A DNA stretch of 64,000 bases, taken from Mesonia ostreae (GTDB taxonomy: Bacteria; Bacteroidota; Bacteroidia; Flavobacteriales; Flavobacteriaceae). Below, one piece after another: positions 23,257-31,712 of this stretch. A model generated the notes under the pieces. It was not told the DNA's origin. It made no database searches and saw only the letters and a program-made list of their open reading frames with translations. Position 1 is the stretch's first letter. Each line of letters begins with the position of its first letter. The translations under genes were made by a program, and so were the position numbers. The stretch is taken from the NCBI RefSeq assembly GCF_031845265.1, contig NZ_JAVRBG010000011.1, positions 43,733 through 107,732 on the forward strand, written 5' to 3'.

Positions 23257-23865
23257 CTATTTTTTTAAAGCCTCCCTATTAAGCTTCTGCGGAAGCGTAT
23301 CTTCTTTCCAAGTGAGGCTTTCCATTAGATGCTTAATGTCGTTTTTAAGGTAATTGGCCGCGGGAACAATAGAATCGTAATTGGGCTTACTTCTAAAGTA
23401 AATAGAACCAGTGATAAAGTGATTCACACTATCGGTTACGTAAAACTGTGCTTGTGAAGCTGCATCCCCACTAACTTCGTAGAACGTTCCAAAAGCTTTT
23501 TTCTTCTCATTTATATAAGTATCTGCCTCAATTTCATCGGCTTTCACAGTATGTTCTAAAGGAAGTTTTTGGGCGTCCATTAGCAATTCTTTTAGGTTAT
23601 TGCGCACAGGTTGGTAGGTAATAAAAATGGTTCCGTCAAGAAGAGCGTAATCTATATTCACCCAGCAATCTTGCTGTACTTTGGGCTCTTTTAATTGCGC
23701 AATGCTATTAATCTCAAAAGAGTAAGAACAAGGGAATTCTATTTTTTTATAGTTGGGTTCTGGGTATTCTAATGCCAAAAAAGCTTTGGGTTTAGGCTGA
23801 GCAGCATCCTCCCCACAACTCACAAATATACACGCAATCGCAATTAAAATAAGGCTATACTTCAT
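23257..23865 (-). CDS. gldD: Gliding motility lipoprotein GldD
   Basis: 202 residues. A type II signal peptide (MKYSLILIAIACIFVSCGED, Cys17) leads into the characteristic PKPKAFLALEYPEPNYKKIEFPCSYSFEIN segment of GldD, then DCWVNIDYALLDGTIFITYQP and HFITGSIYFRSKPNYDSIVPA. GldD is an envelope lipoprotein required for gliding in Flavobacterium johnsoniae; its molecular role is unclear. The ATG lies inside the 3' end of gldE (11-bp overlap), preserving the known gldE-gldD pair. A CTTCTGCGGAAGCG motif copy at 23284-23297 codes near the C terminus. Confidence 0.96.
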   Translation of the reverse strand: MKYSLILIAIACIFVSCGEDAAQPKPKAFLALEYPEPNYKKIEFPCSYSFEINSIAQLKEPKVQQDCWVNIDYALLDGTIFITYQPVRNNLKELLMDAQKLPLEHTVKADEIEADTYINEKKKAFGTFYEVSGDAASQAQFYVTDSVNHFITGSIYFRSKPNYDSIVPAANYLKNDIKHLMESLTWKEDTLPQKLNREALKK

Positions 23866-25177
23866 GAGCTATACTTAATTTTACCTGTTTAATACGTTTA
23901 TTATCCACCGCTTCTATGGTAAATGTAAAATGTTCTACTTTAAGCTCTTGATCTCTTTTAGGAAATTCTCCCGAAATTTCTAATAAAAAGCCTGCTAAGG
24001 TTTCGGCTTCTCCTCTCTTTTCCTCAATAAAATCGTTTTCTTCTAGCTTAATTACTTTATAAAAATCTTTTAAGGGCGTTTTTCCTTCAAACACAAAGTT
24101 ATAATCATCCAACTTAGAAAAAACCAAATCTTCATCATCAAACTCATCACTAATATCTCCTACAATTTCTTCAATAATATCTTCTAGAGATATGATGCCG
24201 CTAGTTCCCCCATATTCATCTACCACAATAGCCAAATGATTTCTCTTTTCTTTAAAATCATTGAGCAAATCATCTAATTTTTTATTTTCTGGCACAAAGT
24301 AAGGCTCTCTTAGCAGGTCCTGCCATTCAAAATCTTTTTTATCTAAGTGAGGTAAGAGATCTTTAATGTAAAGAATACCTAAAATATTATCTATACTATC
24401 TTCGTAAACCGGAATTCTAGAATAGCTCTGCTCTACAATTTCTTCAATAACTTCTGTATAGGGCTGATTCTTATTCAACGCAAACACATCCATTCGGTTT
24501 TTCATCACTTGCTTAACCACTGTATTTCCGAAGGAAACAATACCTTTTAAAATTTTTTGCTCCTCTTTTGTCGTATCTTCTTCACTGGTAAGTTCCAATG
24601 CTTGGGAAAGTTGATCTACGCTTAAATTAGATTTTTGCTTTCCTAGTTTATTATGAATTAAGACCGTCACATAACGCATAGGCAGACTAAAAACGCTAAA
24701 TAGTTTATCTAGAACCCCAAGCGGATACGCCATAAAGTGAGAGAATTTCACCTTATTTCTATTCGCATATATTTTTGGTAAGATTTCGCCGAAAAGCAAA
24801 ATAAGAAAAGTTACAATAATTACCTCCAACACAAAGCGCACGTTAACTCCGTAATACACCGTATTGATTCCATCAAAGAGACTACTTGCCAAAGAGTCAA
24901 AAAGAAGTACAATGGCAATATTTACAAAATTATTGGCCACCAAGATAGTTGCCAATAATTTTTTAGGCCGGTCTAGAAGACGAATTAAAATTTGTTGCTT
25001 GGCCGAAACTTTGCCATCATCCACATCAAAATCTGATGGGATTAAAGAGAACAAAGCCACCTCTGATCCAGAAATTAAGGCAGAACATCCCAATAATACA
25101 AGCAAAAGTATGCCACTAAGAACATCATAAGATCCTAGCGATAATAAAGTAATTAAACTGGAAGGGTCAGGGTCCAA
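23855..25177 (-). CDS. gldE: Gliding motility-associated protein GldE (CNNM/CorC-like)
   Basis: 440 residues. An N-terminal CNNM/DUF21 membrane domain with four helices (about 18-200; GCSALISGSEVALFSLIP) is followed by a CBS pair (~215-340; VMKNRMDVFALNKNQPYTEVIEEI, NHLAIVVDEYGGTSGIISLEDIIEEIVGDI) and a C-terminal CorC_HlyC transporter-associated domain (~350-440). The architecture is that of Mg2+/Co2+ efflux-type proteins. In F. johnsoniae, GldE supports gliding and can partly compensate for other Gld defects. It lies 16 bp after ssb and overlaps gldD. Confidence 0.95.
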   Translation of the reverse strand: MDPDPSSLITLLSLGSYDVLSGILLLVLLGCSALISGSEVALFSLIPSDFDVDDGKVSAKQQILIRLLDRPKKLLATILVANNFVNIAIVLLFDSLASSLFDGINTVYYGVNVRFVLEVIIVTFLILLFGEILPKIYANRNKVKFSHFMAYPLGVLDKLFSVFSLPMRYVTVLIHNKLGKQKSNLSVDQLSQALELTSEEDTTKEEQKILKGIVSFGNTVVKQVMKNRMDVFALNKNQPYTEVIEEIVEQSYSRIPVYEDSIDNILGILYIKDLLPHLDKKDFEWQDLLREPYFVPENKKLDDLLNDFKEKRNHLAIVVDEYGGTSGIISLEDIIEEIVGDISDEFDDEDLVFSKLDDYNFVFEGKTPLKDFYKVIKLEENDFIEEKRGEAETLAGFLLEISGEFPKRDQELKVEHFTFTIEAVDNKRIKQVKLSIAHEV

Positions 25178-25193
25178 ATGGCGTAGGTTTTAA

Positions 25194-25664
25194 TTAAAAC
25201 GGTAAATCGTCCTCTTCCTGTTCTTGCGACTGCACATCAGGCTTTGATTGATTTTGCTGCGGAATAGATTGCGGCTGAGGTGAAGGTGAAGCTTGTTGTT
25301 GATTGTTTCCCGTTGACCCAGCTTGGTCTTTAGGAGTTAAAAAAGTAAATTCAGTACATTGCACCTCTGTAGAATAGCGATCCATTCCCTTATCATCGGT
25401 CCATTTTCTGGTTTTTATTCTTCCTTCAATATAAACTTTATCTCCCTTTTTAAGGTACTTTTCGCAAATCTCGGCACCCTTGTTTCTCACTACAATATTA
25501 TGCCATTCTGTATTGCTTACGCGTTCTCCAGAGTTTTTGTTCACATATTCTTCGTTGGTTGCTAATGGAAATCTCCCAATGCAGCCGCCGCCTTCAAAAT
25601 GGTGCATTTTTACATCATCTCCTGTATGTCCTATCAGCATTACCTTATTTAATGTACCCGCCAT
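25194..25664 (-). CDS. ssb: Single-stranded DNA-binding protein
   Basis: 156 residues from the ATG at 25664 (MAGTLNKVMLIGHTGDDVKMHHF). The frame is open further upstream within mutY, but those residues are not SSB-like. The OB fold spans ~1-110 (GRFPLATNEEYVNKNSGERVSNTEWHNIVV, YIEGRIKTRKWTD). A Gln/Pro/Ser-rich linker (~118-145) follows, then the acidic tip EEDDLPF that recruits repair and replication proteins. Its start lies 37 bp downstream of the mutY stop region, in the conserved mutY-ssb-gldE-gldD order. Confidence 0.97.
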   Translation of the reverse strand: MAGTLNKVMLIGHTGDDVKMHHFEGGGCIGRFPLATNEEYVNKNSGERVSNTEWHNIVVRNKGAEICEKYLKKGDKVYIEGRIKTRKWTDDKGMDRYSTEVQCTEFTFLTPKDQAGSTGNNQQQASPSPQPQSIPQQNQSKPDVQSQEQEEDDLPF

Positions 25665-25701
25665 AATATTTTGTTTTAATAGTAAATGTAAGCAAAAAGA
25701 A

Positions 25702-26766
25702 TTATTTGCTAAAACCGTAAGCCTCAATAAATTTTTGAATCACTACGGGAACTGCAAAAGTATCTATTTGATTAGTTATAAGAAGTGACTTTGGCAGATT
25801 TTCTACTAAATTTAATTTTTCTACTTCCACAATCCAAAATTTAACCCATAATTTACGGTGAGAAAGCAAGTGTTTTATAGGTTTAGCATTATAAAGAGAA
25901 GCTTCTCTAAGTATATTCTGCGGAAGAATTTTATCATTACTCATTAGAAGATCTTCTGAAGTTTCGCAGGATTTGCTGGATTCAATTAAAGGAAACTGGA
26001 ATAAATTCTTCCAAATTCCTTTCCCTGTTCTTTTTTCTAGAAACACATTTTCTCTACTATCTAGGATCACAATATAATTGTAATGTCTCTCTAGTACTTT
26101 GGTTTTCTTTAGCTTCCGCGGAAGCGATTCTACTAAACTTTGCCGAAATGCTACACAATCTATCTGCAAAGGACATACGGCACAATCTGGAGATTTGGGG
26201 GTACATTGCAAGGCTCCAAACTCCATAATTGCTTGGTTATAGATATCTGGTTGCTCTTTATCTAGTAATTTTTCGGCTAAAGTTTTAAACTCTTTAATTC
26301 CTTCTGTAGAATTAATAGGCGTATCTATTCCAAAATATCTACTTAGTGCGCGGTAGACGTTGCCATCTACTACTGCCACCGGCTCTTGATAACAAAAAGA
26401 AGCGATCGCACTTGCGGTATAGTCTCCCACTCCTTTCAGGTTTTTTAGATCTTTATAAGTAGTTGGGAAAATTCCGTTAAGCTCATATGCCACATATTTT
26501 GCAGTAAAATGAAGGTTTCTAGCGCGAGAATAATAACCTAAGCCCTGCCATAGTTTAAGTACTTTATCTTCACTGGCTTTTGCGAGGTCAAAAACTGTGG
26601 GAAAAGCCTTAATAAATTTTAAAAAATAAGGCAAACCTTGCTGTATTCTAGTTTGTTGCAACATAATTTCACTCAGCCAAATAGGATATGGTTCTTGCGT
26701 GTCTCGCCAAGGCAACTCCCTCGCATTTTCTAAATACCAATTGATGAGTTTGTTATGAAATTTCAT
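25702..26766 (-). CDS. mutY: A/G-specific adenine glycosylase
   Basis: 354 residues. HhH-GPD fold with catalytic Glu33 (SEIMLQQT), the helix-hairpin-helix LKNLKGVGDYTASAI (~107-120) and Asp133 (VVDGNVYRAL). The 4Fe-4S cluster cysteines are Cys187, 194, 197 and 203 in the usual 6-2-5 spacing. The C-terminal NUDIX-like domain (~225-345; HLLSHRKLWVKFW) recognises 8-oxoguanine. It removes adenine mispaired with 8-oxoG. A 15-bp near-palindrome GCTTCCGCGGAAGCG lies at 26112-26126 and encodes SLPRKL in the interdomain linker. Confidence 0.97.
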   Translation of the reverse strand: MKFHNKLINWYLENARELPWRDTQEPYPIWLSEIMLQQTRIQQGLPYFLKFIKAFPTVFDLAKASEDKVLKLWQGLGYYSRARNLHFTAKYVAYELNGIFPTTYKDLKNLKGVGDYTASAIASFCYQEPVAVVDGNVYRALSRYFGIDTPINSTEGIKEFKTLAEKLLDKEQPDIYNQAIMEFGALQCTPKSPDCAVCPLQIDCVAFRQSLVESLPRKLKKTKVLERHYNYIVILDSRENVFLEKRTGKGIWKNLFQFPLIESSKSCETSEDLLMSNDKILPQNILREASLYNAKPIKHLLSHRKLWVKFWIVEVEKLNLVENLPKSLLITNQIDTFAVPVVIQKFIEAYGFSK

Positions 26767-26851
26767 AGGTGTTTTTATTAAAAAGCGAAAGTAAAAGTTT
26801 ATTGTGTTACTATTTAAACATTTAGGTTTGATTTATTGATAATTAAATTAG

Positions 26852-26859
26852 TATATTTG
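26852..26859 (+). promoter_or_regulatory. Promoter of the HU gene
   Basis: TATATTTG with a TTG 21 bp upstream (26828-26830). Transcription would start near 26865, about 40 bp before the HU start codon. Confidence 0.72.
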
Positions 26860-26906
26860 CACCCTCTTAAAATGATAACCCATATATAATAAAAAATAAT
26901 TGTAAG

Positions 26907-27197
26907 ATGACGAAAGCAGATATTGTAGCAAACATTTCGGATAAGTTAGGAATGGAAAAAGGTGACGTACAGGCTACTATTGAAACCTTTATGGAAGAAG
27001 TAAAAAACTCTTTAGAAGGCGGTGACAACGTTTATTTAAGAGGTTTTGGGAGTTTTATAATTAAAACCCGTGCAGAAAAAACAGGAAGAAACATTTCTAA
27101 AAATACAACGATTAAAATTCCTGCACACAACATCCCTGCATTTAAACCGGCAAAAGTTTTTGTAGAAGGTGTTAAAACAAACGTAGAAGTAAAATAA
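26907..27197 (+). CDS. hup: HU-family DNA-binding protein
   Basis: 96 residues, the HU/IHF size. It opens MTKADIVANISDKLGMEKGDVQATIETF (dimerisation helices) and contains VYLRGFGSFIIKTRAEKTGRNISKNTTIKIPAHNIPAFKPAK, the DNA-clasping beta arm with the conserved Arg and Pro. It compacts and bends chromosomal DNA. A small, very basic protein gene follows 30 bp downstream, and then RNase E/G. Confidence 0.95.
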   Translation: MTKADIVANISDKLGMEKGDVQATIETFMEEVKNSLEGGDNVYLRGFGSFIIKTRAEKTGRNISKNTTIKIPAHNIPAFKPAKVFVEGVKTNVEVK

Positions 27198-27227
27198 AAC
27201 GAATTATTAATTTAAATACATATTTTT

Positions 27228-27317
27228 ATGCCAAGTGGTAAAAAAAGAAAAAGACATAAGGTAGCGACGCATAAGCGTAAGAAAAGAAGAAGAGCTAACC
27301 GACACAAGAAAAAGTAG
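27228..27317 (+). CDS. Very small basic protein (29 aa), probable ribosome-associated
   Basis: ATG at 27228, stop TAG at 27315-27317. The product MPSGKKRKRHKVATHKRKK... is about two-thirds Lys/Arg/His with no hydrophobic core, as in tiny ribosomal proteins of the THX type or a nucleoid peptide. I recall near-identical peptides (MPSGKKRKRHK) at this site, between HU and RNase E/G, in other Bacteroidota, which supports a real gene. A terminator overlaps the stop codon, so HU and this gene form one unit. Assignment to a specific ribosomal protein is not proven here. Confidence 0.75.
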   Translation: MPSGKKRKRHKVATHKRKKRRRANRHKKK

Positions 27318-27338
27318 TTTTCATACTACTTTTTTTTT
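27310..27338 (+). terminator. Terminator overlapping the small basic gene's stop
   Basis: AAAAGTAG (27310-27317) pairs with CTACTTTT (27326-27333) across an 8-nt loop, followed by Ts. The stop codon lies in the left arm. Confidence 0.8.
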
Positions 27339-27422
27339 ATTAAAAAACGTTCATTGAAATCGAAGCTTTCAAAAAGCTTCATCAGGATTTTTTTACAAAA
27401 CCCTGTGAAAAATTTTTGTTTA

Positions 27423-27453
27423 ATCCATCTATACGTGAATTTCATGTATGGAT
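27423..27453 (+). promoter_or_regulatory. Inverted repeat in the RNase E/G leader
   Basis: ATACGTGAA (27431-27439) can pair with TTCATGTAT (27441-27449, one G-T wobble); alternatively ATCCAT (27423) pairs with ATGGAT (27448). It lies 24 bp before the start codon. Possible RNA structure for feedback control; function inferred only. Confidence 0.4.
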
Positions 27454-27476
27454 AAAAATCTAATTAGCTAGGAATA

Positions 27477-29018
27477 ATGGATAAAGAATTAATTATTAGA
27501 TCAGATTCCTCTGCTGTTGATTTTGCCTTATTAAAAGATGGAAAACTAGTAGAATTACATAAAGAAAAAGACGATAGCAATTTTGCGGTTGGAGATATTT
27601 TTATCGCCAAAGTAAGAAAAGCAATACCTGGTCTTAATGCTGCATTTGTTAATGTAGGTTATGAAAAGGATGGTTTTTTACACTATCACGATTTAGGTCC
27701 GCAAGTCTCTACTTTATTAAAATTCGTAAAACGTGTAAGCACAGGTAAATTAAAAGACTTTTCTTTAAAGGATTTTCCTTTAGAGCAAGATATTGATAAA
27801 GATGGCAGTATTGTAGATGCCGTTAAATCAAATCAGTCTTTACTGGTACAAGTCGTAAAAGAACCAATTTCTACAAAAGGCCCAAGAATAAGTAGCGAAC
27901 TTTCCTTTGCGGGAAGGTACATCGTTCTTGTTCCTTTTTCTAATCGCATTTCAATTTCTCAAAAAATTGACAGCAAAGATGAAAAAGAACGCCTCAAGAG
28001 ATTGGTAAAAAGCATTAAACCTAAAGGTTTTGGTGTAATTGTGCGAACTGTAGCAGAAGGCAAAAAAGTAGCAGAACTAGACAAAGACCTTCAAAATTTG
28101 ATGGGTCGTTGGACAGCCATGTGCAAGAAATTGTATAAAGCCCACCATCCTACAAAAGTATTGGGAGAGTTAAATAGAGCATCTTCTATTTTAAGAGATA
28201 TCTTTAATGACTCTTTCACTTCTATTTGTACCGATGATGAAGCACTTTATACACAAATTAAAGATTATGTAGGAGAATTCTCTCCTGCAAAAGAGTCAAT
28301 TGTGAAATTATATCAATCTAACGTCCCCATTTTTGAAAAAAATGGAATCGAAAGGCAAATTAAAACCGCCTTTGGTAAAACCGTTTCTATGAGTAAAGGT
28401 GCTTATTTGGTTATTGAACATACAGAAGCTATGCACGTTATAGACGTAAATAGTGGTAACCGAAGTAGTAAAGCCAAAACTCAGGAAGAAACCGCTCTAG
28501 AAGTTAACCTTATAAGTGCTTCTGAAGTGGCAAGACAGTTGCGATTAAGGGATATGGGAGGAATTATTGTAGTCGATTTTATTGACATGAATAAAGCCGA
28601 GAACCGTAAAGCCCTTTTTAATCATTTACGAGATGAAATGAGTGATGATCGCGCCAAACATAAAATCTTACCCCCTACCAAGTTTGGACTGATACAAATA
28701 ACAAGACAACGCGTAAGACCGGAAATGAATATCAAAACAAGAGAAGAAAACCCTAACGGAAACGGTGGGGAAATTGAAGCTCCAATTGTTGTGATTAATA
28801 AAATAAACGCCGACTTACAAAAAATTATTAAAAAAGGACATAAAAACGTGAGTCTTACCGCTCATCCTTTTGTGGCCGCTTTTTTAACAAGAGGTATTCC
28901 ATCACCTAGAAGTAACTGGTTTATAGACCATAAACGCTGGGTAAAAATATTACCAAGAGATGCTTACACGTATCTAGAATATCACTTTCACGATAAAAAC
29001 GGGGAAGAAATACTCTAA
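27477..29018 (+). CDS. rng: Ribonuclease E/G family protein
   Basis: 513 residues, RNase G size without the long RNase E scaffold tail. An S1-like domain near the start (VGDIFIAKVRKAIPGLNAAFVNVGYEKDGFLHYHDLG) is followed by the catalytic region with Mg2+-binding Asp in HVIDVNSGNRS and in GGIIVVDFIDM. The typical Zn-link CPxC is replaced by a stretch (PNGNGGEIEAPIVVINKI) without the cysteine pair. It cleaves single-stranded AU-rich RNA in mRNA decay and rRNA maturation. The preceding unit ends in a terminator, so the gene probably has its own promoter, though I see no good -7 match. Confidence 0.93.
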   Translation: MDKELIIRSDSSAVDFALLKDGKLVELHKEKDDSNFAVGDIFIAKVRKAIPGLNAAFVNVGYEKDGFLHYHDLGPQVSTLLKFVKRVSTGKLKDFSLKDFPLEQDIDKDGSIVDAVKSNQSLLVQVVKEPISTKGPRISSELSFAGRYIVLVPFSNRISISQKIDSKDEKERLKRLVKSIKPKGFGVIVRTVAEGKKVAELDKDLQNLMGRWTAMCKKLYKAHHPTKVLGELNRASSILRDIFNDSFTSICTDDEALYTQIKDYVGEFSPAKESIVKLYQSNVPIFEKNGIERQIKTAFGKTVSMSKGAYLVIEHTEAMHVIDVNSGNRSSKAKTQEETALEVNLISASEVARQLRLRDMGGIIVVDFIDMNKAENRKALFNHLRDEMSDDRAKHKILPPTKFGLIQITRQRVRPEMNIKTREENPNGNGGEIEAPIVVINKINADLQKIIKKGHKNVSLTAHPFVAAFLTRGIPSPRSNWFIDHKRWVKILPRDAYTYLEYHFHDKNGEEIL

Positions 29019-29028
29019 AAAAATTGAC

Positions 29029-29061
29029 ACCCTGTAAAGTTATACTTTACAGGGTTTTTTT
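29029..29061 (+). terminator. Intrinsic terminator of the RNase E/G gene
   Basis: A 12-bp perfect stem (29029-29040 with 29044-29055), loop TAT, followed by seven Ts. Confidence 0.92.
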
Positions 29062-29081
29062 ATTTTTATAAAAACTTTTGT

Positions 29082-29549
29082 TTGGACACTTACAAGACCT
29101 TTACTGTAAAAGAAGCTACGTTAAAGCTTATGAATTATTGTGCCTACCAAGAGCGATGCCACCAAGATGTAGAGCAAAAGCTCATAGAATTGCGCATGAT
29201 ACCAGAGGCTAGACAACAAATTATACAAAAACTCTTAGAGGATAATTTTCTTAATGAAGAGCGCTTTGCTCAAAGTTTTGCTCGGGGAAAATTTAGAATC
29301 AAAAAATGGGGAAAAATTCGTATTCAACAAGAATTAAAAAGACGTAATGTATCTAGATTTAATATTGTCTCGGCGCTTAAAGAAATAGATGAAACTGAAT
29401 ATGTTGAAACTCTAGATCAACTTTTTATAAAAAGATTAGATAGCTTAACGGAAAAAAATCCGCAGAAGCTAAAAAAGAAAATAGCAGACTACTTATTATA
29501 TCGAGGTTGGGAAAGTCATCTTATCTACGAAAAACTAAACACCTTATAG
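29082..29549 (+). CDS. recX: Regulatory protein RecX
   Basis: 155 residues. Three RecX helical repeats are seen: YCAYQERCHQDVEQKLIEL, LLEDNFLNEERFAQSFARGKFRIKKWGKIRIQQEL, and the C-terminal KIADYLLYRGWESHLIYEKL. RecX modulates RecA filament formation. The start is a TTG at 29082, which keeps the family's N-terminal KTFTVKEATLKLM; the first ATG (29130) would truncate it. It begins 21 bp after the RNase terminator and converges on a cupin gene with a 6-bp 3' overlap. Confidence 0.9.
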   Translation: MDTYKTFTVKEATLKLMNYCAYQERCHQDVEQKLIELRMIPEARQQIIQKLLEDNFLNEERFAQSFARGKFRIKKWGKIRIQQELKRRNVSRFNIVSALKEIDETEYVETLDQLFIKRLDSLTEKNPQKLKKKIADYLLYRGWESHLIYEKLNTL

Positions 29550-30413
29550 ATTTGCTTTCTTGTAAGTTTGTTTTATAGATTGCTCATTCTTGTGGGCTAG
29601 CCATTTATCTCCTTTCCATCTGCGCATGATGTTATCATAGTGACGCATTATAAAAATATTATAAACCGCTTTTAAAAGATGCTTGGGCTTTTTAGGAGCC
29701 GATCTTAAACTCATAGAAAATCCTGGCGTTAAATAGGTCATAAAGTGCCAATAGCCCTCTGGCATATACAGCGCATCGCCGTGTTCTAAATAGGCTTCCA
29801 TCCCTTTAGCTTTTCTTAAAGCAGGAAATTTATCAAAATCTGGCTGGTTAAAATTAATCCCTTCGTTTGCAATCAATGCATGGGGTACTTTATACAAATA
29901 TTTACTTTCTGAAGGAGGAAACAACAAACAACGTTTTTTTCCGTGGAAATGAAAATGCATAATGTTGGCATAGTCGATGTCATAGTGCATAAAAACACTA
30001 GAGTTTTTTCCGCCAAAAAATAAAAAAGGCAATCCTTTCAAGAATTTAAGTCCTATATTGGGATATTTAAAATCTTTCTGCAACGCAGGTATTTCTTTTA
30101 ACAAACTATATAAAAAAATACGGTAATTAGTAGGTTTTGAACGCAGCAAATCTATATACTCACCCATACTCATTTTAGCATGAGGTTCATTAAATTTATC
30201 CTTACTACTCACTGGCCGGTTGTCATAAAGAGGTACTTCTTGATCTTTTGCCACCTGTTTTATGTACTCTAGATTCCATTTTTTATAAGCTGGCCAATCT
30301 TTAGTTAGGTTTTGTAAAACCACAGGTTTTTGTGGTTTTACATAGTTCTTTACAAACTCTTCCTTAGTAATATTGCTTACTCTTGGTATTTCCTGTAAAT
30401 GAAAATCTTTCAT
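29544..30413 (-). CDS. JmjC-like cupin protein (Cupin_8), second copy
   Basis: 289 residues, a paralogue of the adjacent upstream gene. It has the Fe(II)/2-oxoglutarate dioxygenase double-stranded beta-helix: the metal pair His-x-Asp in FMHYDIDYANIMHFHF, the 2OG-binding Lys/Arg region, and the distal His in MPEGYWHFMTY. N-terminal RVSNITKEEFVKNYVKPQKPVVLQNLTKDWPA matches FIH-like cupins that hydroxylate proteins or tRNA-like substrates. The start overlaps the other copy's stop by four bases (30410-30413), so the pair is translationally coupled. The specific substrate is unknown. Confidence 0.88.
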   Translation of the reverse strand: MKDFHLQEIPRVSNITKEEFVKNYVKPQKPVVLQNLTKDWPAYKKWNLEYIKQVAKDQEVPLYDNRPVSSKDKFNEPHAKMSMGEYIDLLRSKPTNYRIFLYSLLKEIPALQKDFKYPNIGLKFLKGLPFLFFGGKNSSVFMHYDIDYANIMHFHFHGKKRCLLFPPSESKYLYKVPHALIANEGINFNQPDFDKFPALRKAKGMEAYLEHGDALYMPEGYWHFMTYLTPGFSMSLRSAPKKPKHLLKAVYNIFIMRHYDNIMRRWKGDKWLAHKNEQSIKQTYKKANL

Positions 30414-31282
30414 AATAGCTTATTATCTTCAGTTGCCTTATGGGCAATTTTAATAGCTTTTTGGTTTTTGTAATCAACCCACTTTTGTCCCTTTAATTTA
30501 CGCATAATATTGTCAAAATGCATCGTAAATAATATACTTCTAAGAAATTTTGCCTTCTTAGGGAATGAGCTAGGGAAAGATCTTAGCGTTAAGGATACAC
30601 TTGGTGTTTTATACCTAATATAATGCCAGTATCCACTAGGAATATAAAGCATATCTCCTGGTTGTAATAAGACTTTAAAGCCTTTAGCGTATTTTAAGGC
30701 GGGAAACTTATCATAATCTGGATCATCAAATTCTATGCTTTCCATAGCGACGATGGAATGCGGTACGTGGTATAAAAAAGTTTTTTGATCATGCGGAAAT
30801 AAAATCACTTCTTTTTCCCCCACAAAATTAAAATGTAGGTTGTTGGCAAAATCCATATCATAATGCAATAAAACCCTAGAACCCGCGCCTCCAAAAAATA
30901 GTACGGGTAACTTCTTGAAAAATTTAATTCCCAAATTAGGATATTTAAAGTCACCCATTAACTGTGGCGCTTTTTGTAACATATTAAAGAAAAATATACG
31001 CAAATCAGTAGGTCCATTTTTAAGAAGTTCTACATAATTTTTCATGAGCATTCGCGCAGCAGGTTTTCTTGAAAGTTCCTTTCCTTTTGCTGGCTCACTA
31101 TTGTATAATGGCACTTCTACCTCGCCTACTTCTTGAGCAAAATAATCTAAGCTCCATTTTTCTCTTGCCGGCCAATCCTTAGATAATTCCTTTATTACAA
31201 GAGGTATTAATGGCTTCACATAAGATTCTTTAAAATCTTTTGCCTCTATAATGTCGACAGTTTTTATTTTTTCTAAGTGCAT
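30410..31282 (-). CDS. JmjC-like cupin protein (Cupin_8), first copy
   Basis: 290 residues from the ATG at 31282 (MHLEKIKTVDIIEAKDF), giving the same length as its tandem paralogue; an in-frame ATG at 31351 would add an unrelated basic 23-residue stretch. Metal ligands are LLHYDMDFANNLHF (His-x-Asp) and SGYWHYIRY (distal His), and the 2OG-dependent hydroxylase fold is complete. The two copies share PAREKWSLDYF / PAYKKWNLEYI-type N termini and KFPALKYAKG / KFPALRKAKG segments, showing duplication and divergence. It is followed, with a four-base overlap, by copy two. The target is unknown. Confidence 0.87.
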   Translation of the reverse strand: MHLEKIKTVDIIEAKDFKESYVKPLIPLVIKELSKDWPAREKWSLDYFAQEVGEVEVPLYNSEPAKGKELSRKPAARMLMKNYVELLKNGPTDLRIFFFNMLQKAPQLMGDFKYPNLGIKFFKKLPVLFFGGAGSRVLLHYDMDFANNLHFNFVGEKEVILFPHDQKTFLYHVPHSIVAMESIEFDDPDYDKFPALKYAKGFKVLLQPGDMLYIPSGYWHYIRYKTPSVSLTLRSFPSSFPKKAKFLRSILFTMHFDNIMRKLKGQKWVDYKNQKAIKIAHKATEDNKLL

Positions 31283-31712
31283 CTTTTCAATATTACTATT
31301 AATAATGCTTTTCTTTTTAAGGGCTATCTTGTGACCTGTACTTCTTCTCAAAAATAAGAAATGCTGCGGATTAAATCTCTATAAACACTCATTGTTGTCC
31401 GATAAAGAACCAAGACCGCTGCGCTTTTTAGAACCAAGAATCAAGACTTAATTGTAACTAACTGATAAACAGTGATGTTCTAACATAAAATTATTATCAC
31501 ATTCTCGATAGAATCATTTTCAAGAAAGAAAGGTATCTATTTTAAAATCTTATTAAATTTCAGACATAAAAGATTCAATAAGTTTATATTATTTTTATCA
31601 GACAAGGATAATAAGCAATATACTTAACCTAAATTAACGTGTGTTTTAACTCTTCCAGAGTTTGAAATTTGTGTGAAGACAGTTAAGGTATGTTTCTAGA
31701 CTAAAGTGGTGC
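31283..31712. other. 430-bp intergenic region
   Basis: Between the cupin pair and the DUF2007 gene. It holds a short degenerate 7-bp-unit repeat (31406-31446) and otherwise AT-rich sequence. I found no open frame with coding character, no terminator and no consensus promoter. Confidence 0.6.
31406..31446. repeat. Degenerate 7-bp-unit repeat element
   Basis: AGAACCAAGA occurs at 31406-31415 and again at 31430-31439, with GAACCAA-GAATCAA phasing at 7 bp, separated by a GC-rich CGCTGCGC core. Resembles intergenic repeat debris of Flavobacteriaceae. Confidence 0.55.
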
